Part shown: positions 34,003 through 43,452 of the stretch, piece after piece
Numbering within the stretch: position 1 is the first letter of the stretch
How the letters are laid out: the number at the start of each line of letters is the position of its first letter
From: an uncultured Bacteroides sp.
GTDB lineage: Bacteria > Bacteroidota > Bacteroidia > Bacteroidales > Bacteroidaceae
DNA length: 64,000 nucleotides
Direction: 5' to 3'
Assembly: GCA_900553185.1 (NCBI GenBank)
Contig: USCT01000002.1
Coordinates: 120,140 to 184,139, forward strand
Made by a program: the position numbers and the translations under genes
The notes under the pieces: model-generated
The model's input: only the letters and a program-made list of their open reading frames with translations
What the model was told of the DNA's origin: nothing
Databases searched by the model: none

Positions 34003-34860
34003 ATGCTGTTAACATTACTTGACGCAACTTCCAAAGTATCTACCATGGTAGATATACCTAAAATTATTGACAAGCTGGTGGAATGGGGAATCAACATAGG
34101 CAAAGACCTCATCGGAGCTATCCTTATTTACATTATCGGACGATTTATCATCCGTCAGATCAGCCGTCTGGTTTCCAAGATCCTGGAGAAGCGAAAGCTG
34201 GAAATCAGCGTACAGACTTTCCTGAAAAGCCTGCTGAATATTCTGCTTAACTTGATTCTGGCCTTTGCCATCGTGAGCCGATTGGGTGTAGAAACCACCA
34301 GCTTTGCAGCCATCCTGGCCTCTGCCGGTGTGGCCATCGGTATGGCACTGTCCGGCAACCTGTCCAACTTTGCAGGCGGACTGATCATCCTGGTATTCAA
34401 GCCGTTCAAGGTTGGCGACTACATTGACGGACAAAACGCCAGCGGAACAGTAAAGGAAATACAGATTTTCCATACCATTCTTTCTACTGTAGACAACCGG
34501 ATCATTTATGTACCCAACGGTGCCTTGAGCAGCAACGCCATCACCAATTACAGCAAACAGGAAACCCGACGTGCCGAATGGGTATTCGGCGTGGAATACG
34601 GAGAAGATTACGAACGTGTCAAGGCCGTGCTTGAACGTATCATCGCCGCAGATACACGTATCCTGCAGACTCCGGCTCCTTTTATCGGCCTCAGTTCCCT
34701 GTCTGCCAGCAGCGTAGACATCAAGGTACGTGTCTGGACCAAAACAGCCGACTACTGGGACGTGATGTTCGACATGAACAAAATCGTTTATGCGACCTTC
34801 AATCAGGAAGGTATCGGATTTCCATTTCCACAACTTACCGTTCACCAGGCAAAAGACTAA
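34003..34860 (+). CDS. MscS-family mechanosensitive ion channel
   Basis: 285 residues. TM helices lie at about 35-55 and 75-95, and the pore helix at about 100-125 has the Ala/Gly-rich pattern ILASAGVAIGMALSGNLSNFAGG. The beta domain follows (FKVGDYIDG, DNRIIYVPNG) and then a cytoplasmic cage domain. It opens under membrane tension to release solutes on hypo-osmotic shock. It is last in the helicase operon, before a clear terminator. Confidence 0.95.
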   Translation: MLLTLLDATSKVSTMVDIPKIIDKLVEWGINIGKDLIGAILIYIIGRFIIRQISRLVSKILEKRKLEISVQTFLKSLLNILLNLILAFAIVSRLGVETTSFAAILASAGVAIGMALSGNLSNFAGGLIILVFKPFKVGDYIDGQNASGTVKEIQIFHTILSTVDNRIIYVPNGALSSNAITNYSKQETRRAEWVFGVEYGEDYERVKAVLERIIAADTRILQTPAPFIGLSSLSASSVDIKVRVWTKTADYWDVMFDMNKIVYATFNQEGIGFPFPQLTVHQAKD

Positions 34861-34896
34861 ATACCCGCCTGACATTCAACATACAAACTTCTGTTC

Positions 34897-34930
34897 AAGT
34901 CCTGTCGGAGAATTGTATCCGGCAGGACTT
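34897..34930 (+). terminator. Terminator of the helicase-MscS operon
   Basis: AAGTCCTGtCGG pairs with CCGgCAGGACTT, then TTCTCTTTTT. Confidence 0.8.
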
Positions 34931-35008
34931 TTCTCTTTTTCCCAGAATTGAGAAGTTAAATGTTACAGAAATACCTGTCCGAATTTGATGAAATTCGAAA
35001 TTTATACG

Positions 35009-35016
35009 TACTTTAG
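35009..35016 (+). promoter_or_regulatory. Possible promoter of the outer-membrane receptor gene
   Basis: TACTTTAG is one base from TAnnTTTG, with TTTG at 34984-34987, 21 nt upstream. A small inverted repeat GAATTT-gatg-AAATTC (34981-34996) overlaps the -33 region. It implies a leader of about 80 nt. Confidence 0.4.
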
Positions 35017-35102
35017 AATCGCAATGACAGACCTTTAAATTGTATTTGATAAGTTTTTAAATATCATTAGAACGTAAGTACTGATCTTATCCGAAGATAT
35101 GT

Positions 35103-37874
35103 ATGTATAAAATATGTATTTTTCTTATATTGACAATATTTTCTCTGTCTGCATTTTCACAAAAACCAGAACCTAATCGGATTATTAGTGGAAAAGTCAT
35201 AACCAACAAGGGGAAAAAGGAACAGCAAAGCGTAGAATTTGCAAATATCTCGCTGCTGCAACTTCCAGACTCTACTTTTATTACCGGAACTACCAGCAAT
35301 GAGAAAGGAGAATTCAATATCAGACTGCATTGTGATTTATCTCAAAAGTATGTATTGAAAACATCATTTACCGGATATGCATCTTCTTTCCTGGAAATTT
35401 CAGGAAATGACCATACCATAAATGCAGGCATCATCTTACTGGAAGAAGATGTAAAAGCCTTGGATGAAGTAATCGTTACTGCCCTCGTACAACCTGTAGA
35501 ACAGAAGAAAGATACAACCATATTCAATGCAGAAGCATACAAACTTCCCGACGGAGCCTATCTGGAAGCATTGATTCGCCGCATTCCCGGTTTAAGTTAT
35601 GACCCGAAAAACAAATCAATAGAATACAAAGGCGAAAAAATCAGTGAGATAACCGTCAATGGCAAAGAGTTTTTCAAGGGGAATACCCGTGTGGCCCTGG
35701 AAAACCTGCCCGCCAGTTTTGTAAGTCGCCTCAAAGTATACGACAAGGCGACAGAAGAAGAGAAAATGACCGGCGTAAAAAACAATCAGAAGAATTATGT
35801 TCTTGACCTTCAGACGAAAAAAGCGGTAAACGGTACGTTAATGGCAGGGATGGAAGGAGGATATGGCAGCAAAAACAAATATGACGCCAAGGCACAAGCA
35901 TTCAATTTTAAGGAAAACGGTGAAAACTTAGGCCTGGTAGGTCGTTTCGGAAATCGCAATTTCACTTCCGCCTACAATGGAAACAGAGCCGGCAATATAG
36001 GTGGAAATATTTCCAGAAAAATCGGAGAAAATTTTCAAATTGCAGCCAACATAAGCTACAACCATTCAAAGACGGGAAACATCTCAACTTCCCGCAATGA
36101 ACTGTACATGAGCGCCAAGAATCAGTACGGAATATCGGAACGATCTCAGGAAAACCGACAAAACGCTTTCTCTTCTTCCCTGAACCTGATGTGGAATCCC
36201 GATAAGCAGACCATGATTCATTTTATGGGAGGAGGAAACATGAGCCGATCGGAAAATACGTCGGACACCCATTCGGCCAAATTCAACGAAAATCCCAATC
36301 TGGATTTATTGGATCCTTTCCTGTATTTCGATCAGACCGGACGGAATATCAGAATGAACGAAACAAAGCAAAATAATTTCAGCAAAATACAAAATAAGGG
36401 ATATAATATTCATGCCGGCATAATACACAAATTCACGGAAGAAGGAAACAGCCTGGGAATTTCCTACAGCTTATACCAAACGAGGCAGAATAACGATACG
36501 TACAAAACATCCAACAGTATATTCTATCAGCTGCAAAACATGGGAGGAAAAGATTCTGTGGAGGTACAGAATCAATATCAATACGCTCCTAACCAATCAG
36601 AAAATCATGAAATCAGAATGGATTATACATGGAAAATTTCTTCAAAAAACAACCTGCAAATATCATACTCATGGGAAATTCAAAACGAAAAACAACTGCA
36701 AAACACATACGACCTACCCGATCATACCATGACAAAAGGACAAAAAAACACTTTATCTCCCGCCAATTATGAATCACATCTGATTGATAGCCTGAGCAAT
36801 CGTCGTGACAGCCGGACAAACAAGCATGCCATCGCCCTGAATTATTCACATGAAGGAAAAAATTGGAATATGTATGGCGGACTGACTTGCGCATTGCAGC
36901 GAAGAAGTTTAAATCAATACGATGGAAAGCAATCCATAGATACCACCGGATATTCGTTGGAATGGACTCCTTTCTTCTCCGTTCGATACAATAAAAATGA
37001 CTATGATATAAGCATCAACTACAACGGAAATACCCGACAGCCCTCACTGTATGACTTGATGGCCCCTACGGTATATCATTCTGCCGTCTATATCAGCAAA
37101 AGCAATCCCAACTTGAAAGCTTCCTATCAGCATTATTTGAATTTGTCATTCAGCAACTATCCGAAAGGCATATCCGCCTACCTAACGTACAGCCAGGAAC
37201 TGAACGGAGTTACTCAGGCAACGTTGTATGATTTCCAAACAGGAAGTCAGGAAACCTACCCCGTCAATATCAACGGGAACTGGAACATAATGGGAAATTC
37301 CAATTATGAGAAGCGAATAGGAAGTTTTAAACTAACAGGCCGGGCCGGAGGAAATTACAATCACAATGTGGGACTGGTCAACGAAAACAACGGAAAAGAA
37401 TTAAGCAAGAGTGTAACGCACGCTTCCGGGGTCAACGTTCTTTGTGGAATCTCTTATCTGCCTTCATGGGGAAACATCGACCTAAACGGTTCATGGGACT
37501 TCCAACAGTTTAAAAATTCCCTGAATATCTTACAGGAAAGCAATACATACACCCGAAATTATGCCATCAGCTCTCTGATTTCAGCACAACTTCCGTTTCA
37601 TTTTCAATTGGATTCTGACTTTGCCTACCAAATCCGCAGTGGAAGCTACATAAACAGCAAGGAACAGAACGAGGCATTGTGGAATCTGATGCTGACCTGG
37701 AAATTTGCCAAAGAACGGCGTGCGGAAATATCCGCAATCTGGGCCGATATTCTGAACCAGCGCAAGAGCCTGCAACGCTCGGCAAGTTCCAGTGGATTCT
37801 ATGAAAGTTATGCCGAACAGCTACGAAGTTATTTCATGATCTCACTCAGATACAAATTCAACCGGACAAACTGA
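35103..37874 (+). CDS. Outer-membrane beta-barrel TonB-receptor-like protein
   Basis: 923 residues. A signal peptide (MYKICIFLILTIFSLSAFSQ) leads to a CarboxypepD_reg-like domain (ISGKVITNKGKK, ITGTTSNEKGEFNI). Next is a plug-like region (LDEVIVTALVQPVEQKKDTT, LEALIRRIPGLSYD, EISEITVNGKEFF) and a long Asn/Ser/Tyr-rich barrel ending in MISLRYKFN. It belongs to the outer-membrane beta-barrel family near TonB-dependent receptors, not to SusC: there is no SusD partner and the plug wording differs. The ligand is unknown; iron complexes or peptides are possible. It is monocistronic. Confidence 0.9.
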   Translation: MYKICIFLILTIFSLSAFSQKPEPNRIISGKVITNKGKKEQQSVEFANISLLQLPDSTFITGTTSNEKGEFNIRLHCDLSQKYVLKTSFTGYASSFLEISGNDHTINAGIILLEEDVKALDEVIVTALVQPVEQKKDTTIFNAEAYKLPDGAYLEALIRRIPGLSYDPKNKSIEYKGEKISEITVNGKEFFKGNTRVALENLPASFVSRLKVYDKATEEEKMTGVKNNQKNYVLDLQTKKAVNGTLMAGMEGGYGSKNKYDAKAQAFNFKENGENLGLVGRFGNRNFTSAYNGNRAGNIGGNISRKIGENFQIAANISYNHSKTGNISTSRNELYMSAKNQYGISERSQENRQNAFSSSLNLMWNPDKQTMIHFMGGGNMSRSENTSDTHSAKFNENPNLDLLDPFLYFDQTGRNIRMNETKQNNFSKIQNKGYNIHAGIIHKFTEEGNSLGISYSLYQTRQNNDTYKTSNSIFYQLQNMGGKDSVEVQNQYQYAPNQSENHEIRMDYTWKISSKNNLQISYSWEIQNEKQLQNTYDLPDHTMTKGQKNTLSPANYESHLIDSLSNRRDSRTNKHAIALNYSHEGKNWNMYGGLTCALQRRSLNQYDGKQSIDTTGYSLEWTPFFSVRYNKNDYDISINYNGNTRQPSLYDLMAPTVYHSAVYISKSNPNLKASYQHYLNLSFSNYPKGISAYLTYSQELNGVTQATLYDFQTGSQETYPVNINGNWNIMGNSNYEKRIGSFKLTGRAGGNYNHNVGLVNENNGKELSKSVTHASGVNVLCGISYLPSWGNIDLNGSWDFQQFKNSLNILQESNTYTRNYAISSLISAQLPFHFQLDSDFAYQIRSGSYINSKEQNEALWNLMLTWKFAKERRAEISAIWADILNQRKSLQRSASSSGFYESYAEQLRSYFMISLRYKFNRTN

Positions 37875-37895
37875 TGATCTCCCTAAAACAAAACG

Positions 37896-37940
37896 CAAAC
37901 AGAGACCCTATCACATTTTTCGCGATACAGTCTCTGTTTG
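37896..37940. terminator. Bidirectional terminator between barrel gene and flavodiiron gene
   Basis: Perfect 11-bp stem CAAACAGAGAC with GTCTCTGTTTG between two convergent genes. Confidence 0.75.
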
Positions 37941-37976
37941 TATATACATCATACCCTTCTCAGGTACATTCCTATT

Positions 37977-39167
37977 TTATTTACGGTCAGCCTTCAGACG
38001 ATCAGCCATGGCCTTGGCCAGTTCCTTAGCCTGGGCATAATTATCCTGCTTCATGGCCTGCTTCATTTCCACCGGATTTCCTACTACTTCAAATTTCAGT
38101 TTTTCTGCAAATTCACCCAGTTTCTTCACAGCAGCGCTTGCCCAGGTATATGAACCGAAATAACCCATCACACGATTCTTCATCTCGCGGGCAGCCACCT
38201 TACTGAGCAACGACTCCATTTCCGGATACAAATGCATATTATAAGTAGTACATCCCACAATCAATGCTTTGTATTTGAAAATATCAGCCAAGATATAAGA
38301 ATGGTTCGTTTGTGAAACATTATACATTACGATATTCTTGATACCTTCCTTACTCAATTCCTCCGCAATAGTTTCGGCCAGTTCCTCGGTATTTCCATAC
38401 ATGGTTCCATAAGCTATAACAACTCCTTCTTCTCCCGCGTAACGGCTCATCTTGTCATACATGTCAATCACACGCGGAATCTGCTCTTCCCATACCGGTC
38501 CGTGGGTTGGACAAATCGTATTGATTTTCAATCCTCCCAGCTTCTGCAAAGCTTTCTGTACCGGATTACCGAACTTCCCTACGATATTGGCATAATAACG
38601 ACGCATTTCATTCCAATAAATATCAGTATTGATATTACGATCAATACAACCTCCGTTCAAAGCGCCAAAACATCCAAAGGCATCACCTGAGAACAAAATT
38701 CCATCGGTTTCATCGTAAGTAACCATTGTTTCCGGCCAATGTACCATTGGTACCAGATAAAAACGCAAGCTGTGGTGTCCCAGTTTCAGGAAATCACCGT
38801 CTCCTACTACATAACGTTCTCCGGATACTCCATAGTAACCTTCCACCATATCGAACGTCTTCTTGTTACCTACCAAAACAATGTCAGGATAATACTGTTT
38901 GATCAATGCAATAGAACCTGAATGATCCGGCTCCATGTGATTAATAATCAAGTAATCAATCTTACGATCACCGATCACGCTACGGATTTTCTTCAGATAA
39001 ACTTCAAAGAAACAGACGTCTACGGTATCTACCAGAACCACCATCTCATCGTCTGCTATCAAATATGAGTTATAAGACACGCCATAAGGCAATGGCCACA
39101 GATTCTCGAACAATGCTTTGTTGCGATCGTTCACTCCTACATAATGAACTTTACCTCTAATTTCCAT
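37977..39167 (-). CDS. Flavodiiron protein (FprA-type O2/NO reductase)
   Basis: 396 residues. The N-terminal metallo-beta-lactamase-like domain carries the diiron ligands (HMEPDHSGSI, MVHWPETMVTYD, LFSGDAFGCFG), and the C-terminal flavodoxin domain starts at about 250 (IAYGTMYGNTEELAETIAEE). Such enzymes reduce oxygen to water or nitric oxide to nitrous oxide and protect anaerobes. There is no fused rubredoxin, so an external electron donor is needed. It lies 13 nt downstream of the radical SAM gene and is probably co-transcribed with it. Confidence 0.95.
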   Translation of the reverse strand: MEIRGKVHYVGVNDRNKALFENLWPLPYGVSYNSYLIADDEMVVLVDTVDVCFFEVYLKKIRSVIGDRKIDYLIINHMEPDHSGSIALIKQYYPDIVLVGNKKTFDMVEGYYGVSGERYVVGDGDFLKLGHHSLRFYLVPMVHWPETMVTYDETDGILFSGDAFGCFGALNGGCIDRNINTDIYWNEMRRYYANIVGKFGNPVQKALQKLGGLKINTICPTHGPVWEEQIPRVIDMYDKMSRYAGEEGVVIAYGTMYGNTEELAETIAEELSKEGIKNIVMYNVSQTNHSYILADIFKYKALIVGCTTYNMHLYPEMESLLSKVAAREMKNRVMGYFGSYTWASAAVKKLGEFAEKLKFEVVGNPVEMKQAMKQDNYAQAKELAKAMADRLKADRK

Positions 39168-39180
39168 TTCTATTATAGAT

Positions 39181-40128
39181 TTATATATTTGTTTGATTCT
39201 TCCAATATTTTCCCTGCCAGGAATTCCTCTCCCGCATGCGCTTCTTTACCTTATTGGTAAATTCATGATTTTTCAATCCCCAGTCGGGCGCTATCAGCAG
39301 TTCCTTGGGTGATTGCGAAACGAAACGTTCCAACACCAGATCCGGACGAAGACGTTCCAGATAGTCAATTACCAGATCAATGTATTCATCGGCTGTGTAA
39401 AGATGAAAGTCATCCGGCTTCAACGCATATTCATGAGCCATACGTGTACCTCGTATCAATTGGAGCTGATGCAATTTCAACGTAGTCAGCGGTAATGCTG
39501 ATATTATTTCCGCCTGATGAAGCAAAGTTTCACGTTCCTCGCCCGGAAGTCCCAAAATGACATGTCCTCCGGTCAGGATTCCTCTCCCGGCAGTACGCAA
39601 TACCGCATCTTTTGTACAGGCAAAAGTATGCCCCCGGTTAATCCGTTCCAACGTTCTGTCATCAGTGCTTTCAATTCCATACTCCACCAATAAAAACGTA
39701 CGGCGATTCAATTCTTCCAGGTAATCCAGCAAAGAATCGGGCATACAATCGGGACGGGTTCCAATAACCAACCCCACGACCTCCGATACCTGCAACGCAG
39801 CTTCATACATTTGCTTTAACTGCTCCAGTTCCCCATACGTATTGGTATATGCCTGAAAATATGCCAGATACTTCATTTCCGGATATTTTCTGGCAAAAAA
39901 ACGTTTTCCTTCCTCCAGCTGCAAAGAAACAGATTTATCTGTCCGGCAATACTCCGGATTAAAAGTCTGATTGTTGCAATAAGTGCATCCGCCATACCCC
40001 TTCGAACCATCTCGGTTCGGACAGGTAAATCCGGCATTCACCGATATTTTCTGCACCTTAAAAGGAAAATATTCCGCCAGGAAACCGGCAAAATCAGTAT
40101 AACGCAAACGTTCGTCCATTCGTTTCAT
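39181..40128 (-). CDS. TIGR01212/YhcC-type radical SAM protein
   Basis: 315 residues from the ATG at 40128 (40119 is an alternative). The frame extends further upstream, but a -7 box at 40140-40147 excludes the longer starts. The cluster motif is in FTCPNRDGSKGYGGCTYCNN, with a longer CX9CX2C-type spacing typical of this family, followed by GHVILGLPGEERET and a C-terminal LIAPDWGLKNHEF. The family resembles Elp3-like radical SAM enzymes. Its substrate is not established. Confidence 0.9.
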   Translation of the reverse strand: MKRMDERLRYTDFAGFLAEYFPFKVQKISVNAGFTCPNRDGSKGYGGCTYCNNQTFNPEYCRTDKSVSLQLEEGKRFFARKYPEMKYLAYFQAYTNTYGELEQLKQMYEAALQVSEVVGLVIGTRPDCMPDSLLDYLEELNRRTFLLVEYGIESTDDRTLERINRGHTFACTKDAVLRTAGRGILTGGHVILGLPGEERETLLHQAEIISALPLTTLKLHQLQLIRGTRMAHEYALKPDDFHLYTADEYIDLVIDYLERLRPDLVLERFVSQSPKELLIAPDWGLKNHEFTNKVKKRMRERNSWQGKYWKNQTNI

Positions 40129-40139
40129 TTTAAACGTCG

Positions 40140-40147
40140 CAAAGATA
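40140..40147 (-). promoter_or_regulatory. Promoter of the radical SAM / flavodiiron operon
   Basis: Minus-strand TATCTTTG matches TAnnTTTG. Transcription would start near 40134, leaving a very short leader before either candidate ATG. Confidence 0.6.
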
Positions 40148-40392
40148 CGAAAAAAACACAGAAACACCAAGAGACAAAACAGATGACATTTAAACAGAAC
40201 GTCTTCTTGTATCAGGCAGACACATCCATCATAGAACATGCTATGACAAGTCATTATTTTCTTGCATAATCCTTCTGAAAAACCTTACTGATTTACATTT
40301 TTATTACTAGCTTTCCGGAAGCCAGGATGCGATTTGGAAGAAGCAAACTTGAAAAACTTTGTTTTTCGTTTGCCTCTCCACTCACCTTTTTT

Positions 40393-40400
40393 TATCTTTG
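40393..40400 (+). promoter_or_regulatory. Promoter of the GT2-pyrC-plsC operon
   Basis: TATCTTTG matches TAnnTTTG, 24 nt before the ATG at 40424. Confidence 0.65.
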
Positions 40401-40423
40401 CCAAACTTATAAAGATCAAAAAT

Positions 40424-41170
40424 ATGCAGACAAGTGACAGTATCGTTATCATCCCTACTTATAACGAAAAGGAAAATATTGAAAACATCATCCGAGCTGT
40501 ATTCGGACTTGAGAAATGCTTTCACATCTTAATCATTGAAGATAACTCTCCAGACGGAACTGCAGACATCGTACGCCGGTTACAGAAAGAGTTCCCAGAA
40601 CGACTTTTCATGATTGAACGAAAAGGGAAATTAGGGCTAGGAACAGCCTACATAACCGGATTCAAGTGGGCTATCGAACATCAATACGATTATATTTTTG
40701 AGATGGATGCTGATTTCAGCCATAATCCGAACGATCTGCCACGACTATATCAGGCATGCCACGACCAAGGAGCAGATGTTGCCATCGGATCTCGTTATAT
40801 CAGTGGGGTCAACGTAGTGAACTGGCCTATGGGTCGTGTTCTGATGTCATATTTTGCTTCCAAATATGTCCGGTTCATTACAGGTCTGCCTATTCACGAT
40901 ACTACAGCCGGATTTAAATGTTACCGGCGGAAAGTTCTGGAGACCATACCTCTGGATAAAATCCGTTTCAAAGGTTATGCTTTCCAGATAGAAATGAAAT
41001 TTACAGCCTATAAATGCGGATTTAAAGTAGTAGAGGTACCTGTTATCTTCATCAACCGCGAACTGGGTACTTCCAAGATGAATTCCAGTATTTTTGGAGA
41101 AGCCGTATTTGGAGTTATCCGCCTGAAATGGGACAGCTGGTTCAAGAAATATCCCCATCCGCAAAACTGA
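40424..41170 (+). CDS. Polyprenol-phosphate mannosyltransferase-like GT2
   Basis: 248 residues from the ATG at 40424; an in-frame ATG at 40334 lies upstream of the promoter. GT-A fold: IVIIPTYNEKENIENIIRAV at the N-terminus, EDNSPDGTADIV, the metal-binding EMDADFSHNP, GSRYISG and TTAGFKCYRR. There are no C-terminal TM helices, as in bacterial and archaeal DPM1-like enzymes. It likely transfers mannose from GDP-mannose to a lipid phosphate for glycan or protein glycosylation at the inner membrane. It is first of five genes, with pyrC 26 nt downstream. Confidence 0.92.
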   Translation: MQTSDSIVIIPTYNEKENIENIIRAVFGLEKCFHILIIEDNSPDGTADIVRRLQKEFPERLFMIERKGKLGLGTAYITGFKWAIEHQYDYIFEMDADFSHNPNDLPRLYQACHDQGADVAIGSRYISGVNVVNWPMGRVLMSYFASKYVRFITGLPIHDTTAGFKCYRRKVLETIPLDKIRFKGYAFQIEMKFTAYKCGFKVVEVPVIFINRELGTSKMNSSIFGEAVFGVIRLKWDSWFKKYPHPQN

Positions 41171-41196
41171 GTCATAAAATTTAACACAAAATCGTC

Positions 41197-42537
41197 ATGA
41201 AACGTACCTGGATACATCACGCCATTATAGTGAACGAAGGCAAACAGTTTGCCGGTTCCGTAATCATAGAAAACGAAATTATCAGCGAAATTCTTCATGA
41301 AAATGAACATCCGTCCCGTCCTTGTGATGAAGAAATAGACGCGCACGGCTGTTACCTTATCCCGGGTGTCATTGACGATCATGTACACTTCCGTGACCCC
41401 GGATTGACCCACAAAGCCGATATGGCTACGGAAACAGCGGCAGCAGCAGCCGGAGGTGTCACTTCTTTCATGGATATGCCCAACTGCAATCCACAGACCA
41501 CTACACTGGAAGCCTTGAACAACAAATTTGACGACGCAGCAACCAAATGTATCGTCAACTATTCGTTTTACTTCGGAGCGACGAACAACAACGTTCATTT
41601 ACTGAAAGAGCTGGACAAAACGAAAGTATGCGGAATCAAGCTGTTCATGGGAGCCAGTACCGGAAATATGCTGGTAGACCGAATGGAAGCCTTACGTACT
41701 ATTTTCTCGGAGGCCGGCATGTTAATAGCCACACACTGTGAAGACCAGAACATTATCCGTCAAAATACCGAACGTTTCAAAGCCCTGTATGGAGAAGATC
41801 CCGATGTCTGCTATCATCCACTTATCCGTAGTGAAGAAGCCTGCTACCGTTCTTCCTCGCTGGCCGTACAGCTGGCAAAAGAAACAGGAGCCCGTCTGCA
41901 CATTCTCCACGTCAGTACAGCCCGCGAATTGGAACTGTTTGAAGATAAACCTGTTCATGAGAAAAAGATTACTGCCGAAGCTTGTGTTTCTCACCTGTTT
42001 TTCTGTGACGAAGATTATCAGACACTGGGGACACGTATCAAATGCAATCCCAGTATAAAAACACGTCAGGACCGGGATGCATTACGCCAGGCACTGACAA
42101 CCAATAAAATTGATGTCATCGGAACCGACCATGCCCCTCATTTGCTAAGCGAGAAAAAAGGAGGAGCCCTGAAAGCCGTTTCCGGAATGCCAACGCTACA
42201 ATTTTCTCTGGTAAGTATTTTCGAACTGGTACACGAAGGCATTTTAACCGTAGAACAGCTCGTACAAAAAATGTGTCATGCACCTGCAGAATTATACCAG
42301 ATCAAGAAACGCGGCTATATCCGTCCGGGGTATAAGGCCGACCTTGTGCTTGTAGATCCGACCAAAGAATGGACCGTCACAACAGAATGCATAGAAAGCA
42401 AGTGCGGCTGGAGTCCCATGGAAGGGAAAAAATTCCATGCTCAGGTTATACAAACATTTGTAAACGGAGCCTCCGTATACGCCAACGGAAAAGTAAACAA
42501 AGAACATCGTGGGCAAGCCCTCGTATTTGAACGTTAA
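41197..42537 (+). CDS. pyrC: Dihydroorotase
   Basis: 446 residues. Zinc amidohydrolase: HVHFRDPGLTHKADM (two metal His and substrate Arg), MDMPNCNP, the carbamylated-Lys region GIKLFMGAST, later metal His in THCED and LHILHVST, and the catalytic Asp in IGTDHAPH. It closes carbamoyl-aspartate to dihydroorotate in pyrimidine synthesis. Length and motifs place it in the longer allantoinase-like type rather than the E. coli short type. It is second in a five-gene operon, and 4 nt separate it from the next gene. Confidence 0.95.
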   Translation: MKRTWIHHAIIVNEGKQFAGSVIIENEIISEILHENEHPSRPCDEEIDAHGCYLIPGVIDDHVHFRDPGLTHKADMATETAAAAAGGVTSFMDMPNCNPQTTTLEALNNKFDDAATKCIVNYSFYFGATNNNVHLLKELDKTKVCGIKLFMGASTGNMLVDRMEALRTIFSEAGMLIATHCEDQNIIRQNTERFKALYGEDPDVCYHPLIRSEEACYRSSSLAVQLAKETGARLHILHVSTARELELFEDKPVHEKKITAEACVSHLFFCDEDYQTLGTRIKCNPSIKTRQDRDALRQALTTNKIDVIGTDHAPHLLSEKKGGALKAVSGMPTLQFSLVSIFELVHEGILTVEQLVQKMCHAPAELYQIKKRGYIRPGYKADLVLVDPTKEWTVTTECIESKCGWSPMEGKKFHAQVIQTFVNGASVYANGKVNKEHRGQALVFER

Positions 42538-42541
42538 ACTC

Positions 42542-43447
42542 ATGCAAACAGACATTACCGTAATAACATATCATATACACGATCTGGCCGAATACATTAA
42601 CTGGATTTACTTTTTCCATGCATGGGGATTTCAGCCACGTTTTGCAACAATCTCAGAAGTACACGGATGTCAGGCCTGCCTGGAAGGATGGGTCAACAGC
42701 TTTCCGGAAACGGAACGTGCCAAGGCACGGGAAGCTATAACCTTACACCGGGAAGCCATGCAAATGCTGAATGAACTAGACGGGAAATACCCCGTACATG
42801 CCGTTTACCGGCTGATGCAGGCCAATGCCGACGGAGACGATCTCATACTTGAAGGAACCCGATTCCCGTTGCTCAGGCAACAGACACACATTCATGCAGA
42901 AGATCCATACTTATGCCTGAGTGATTTTGTCAGGCCACTCTCCTCCGGCATTCCTGACACAGTGGGCGGATTTGCGACAACCATCGACGAACGCATGGAA
43001 GAATCCTATGGCAAAGACGATTACCAGCACCTGCTGGCCAAGACATTGGGAGAACGCCTGGCCGAAGCAGCAGCCGAAAAAATACACGAAACCATCCGTA
43101 AAGAAGTATGGAAATACGCTACGGATGAGCATCTTTCCATCCGCCAGCTACTGAACGAAGAGTACCAAGGCATACGACCTGCAGTAGGATACCCCTCACT
43201 GCCAGACATTTCGGTCAGTTTCCTGCTCGATAAGCTCATCGATATGAAACGGATAGGTATCCGGCTTACAGAGAACGGCATGATGCAACCTCATGCTTCC
43301 GTATGCGGACTGATGTTTTCACATCCGGCCTCCCGATATTTTTCTGTCGGGAAAATAGATGAAGAACAACTGGCCGATTATGCACGCCGGCGAGATTGTC
43401 CGGTAGATACCATGAGAAAATTTCTTACAGCTAATTTACAGAACTGA
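42542..43447 (+). CDS. Stand-alone methionine-synthase activation domain protein
   Basis: 301 residues. It matches the C-terminal reactivation (AdoMet-binding) domain of cobalamin-dependent methionine synthase: LAEYINWIYFFHAWGFQPRF, LGERLAEAAAEKIHETIRKE, GIRPAVGYPSLPDISV, RLTENGMMQPHASVCGLMFS and HPASRYFSV. There are no homocysteine, folate or B12 domains. In MetH this domain methylates inactive cob(II)alamin with AdoMet. A separate protein could reactivate a truncated MetH in trans or serve another cobalamin enzyme. It starts 4 nt after pyrC, so it is co-translated with it. Confidence 0.88.
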   Translation: MQTDITVITYHIHDLAEYINWIYFFHAWGFQPRFATISEVHGCQACLEGWVNSFPETERAKAREAITLHREAMQMLNELDGKYPVHAVYRLMQANADGDDLILEGTRFPLLRQQTHIHAEDPYLCLSDFVRPLSSGIPDTVGGFATTIDERMEESYGKDDYQHLLAKTLGERLAEAAAEKIHETIRKEVWKYATDEHLSIRQLLNEEYQGIRPAVGYPSLPDISVSFLLDKLIDMKRIGIRLTENGMMQPHASVCGLMFSHPASRYFSVGKIDEEQLADYARRRDCPVDTMRKFLTANLQN

Positions 43448-43452
43448 TTACA

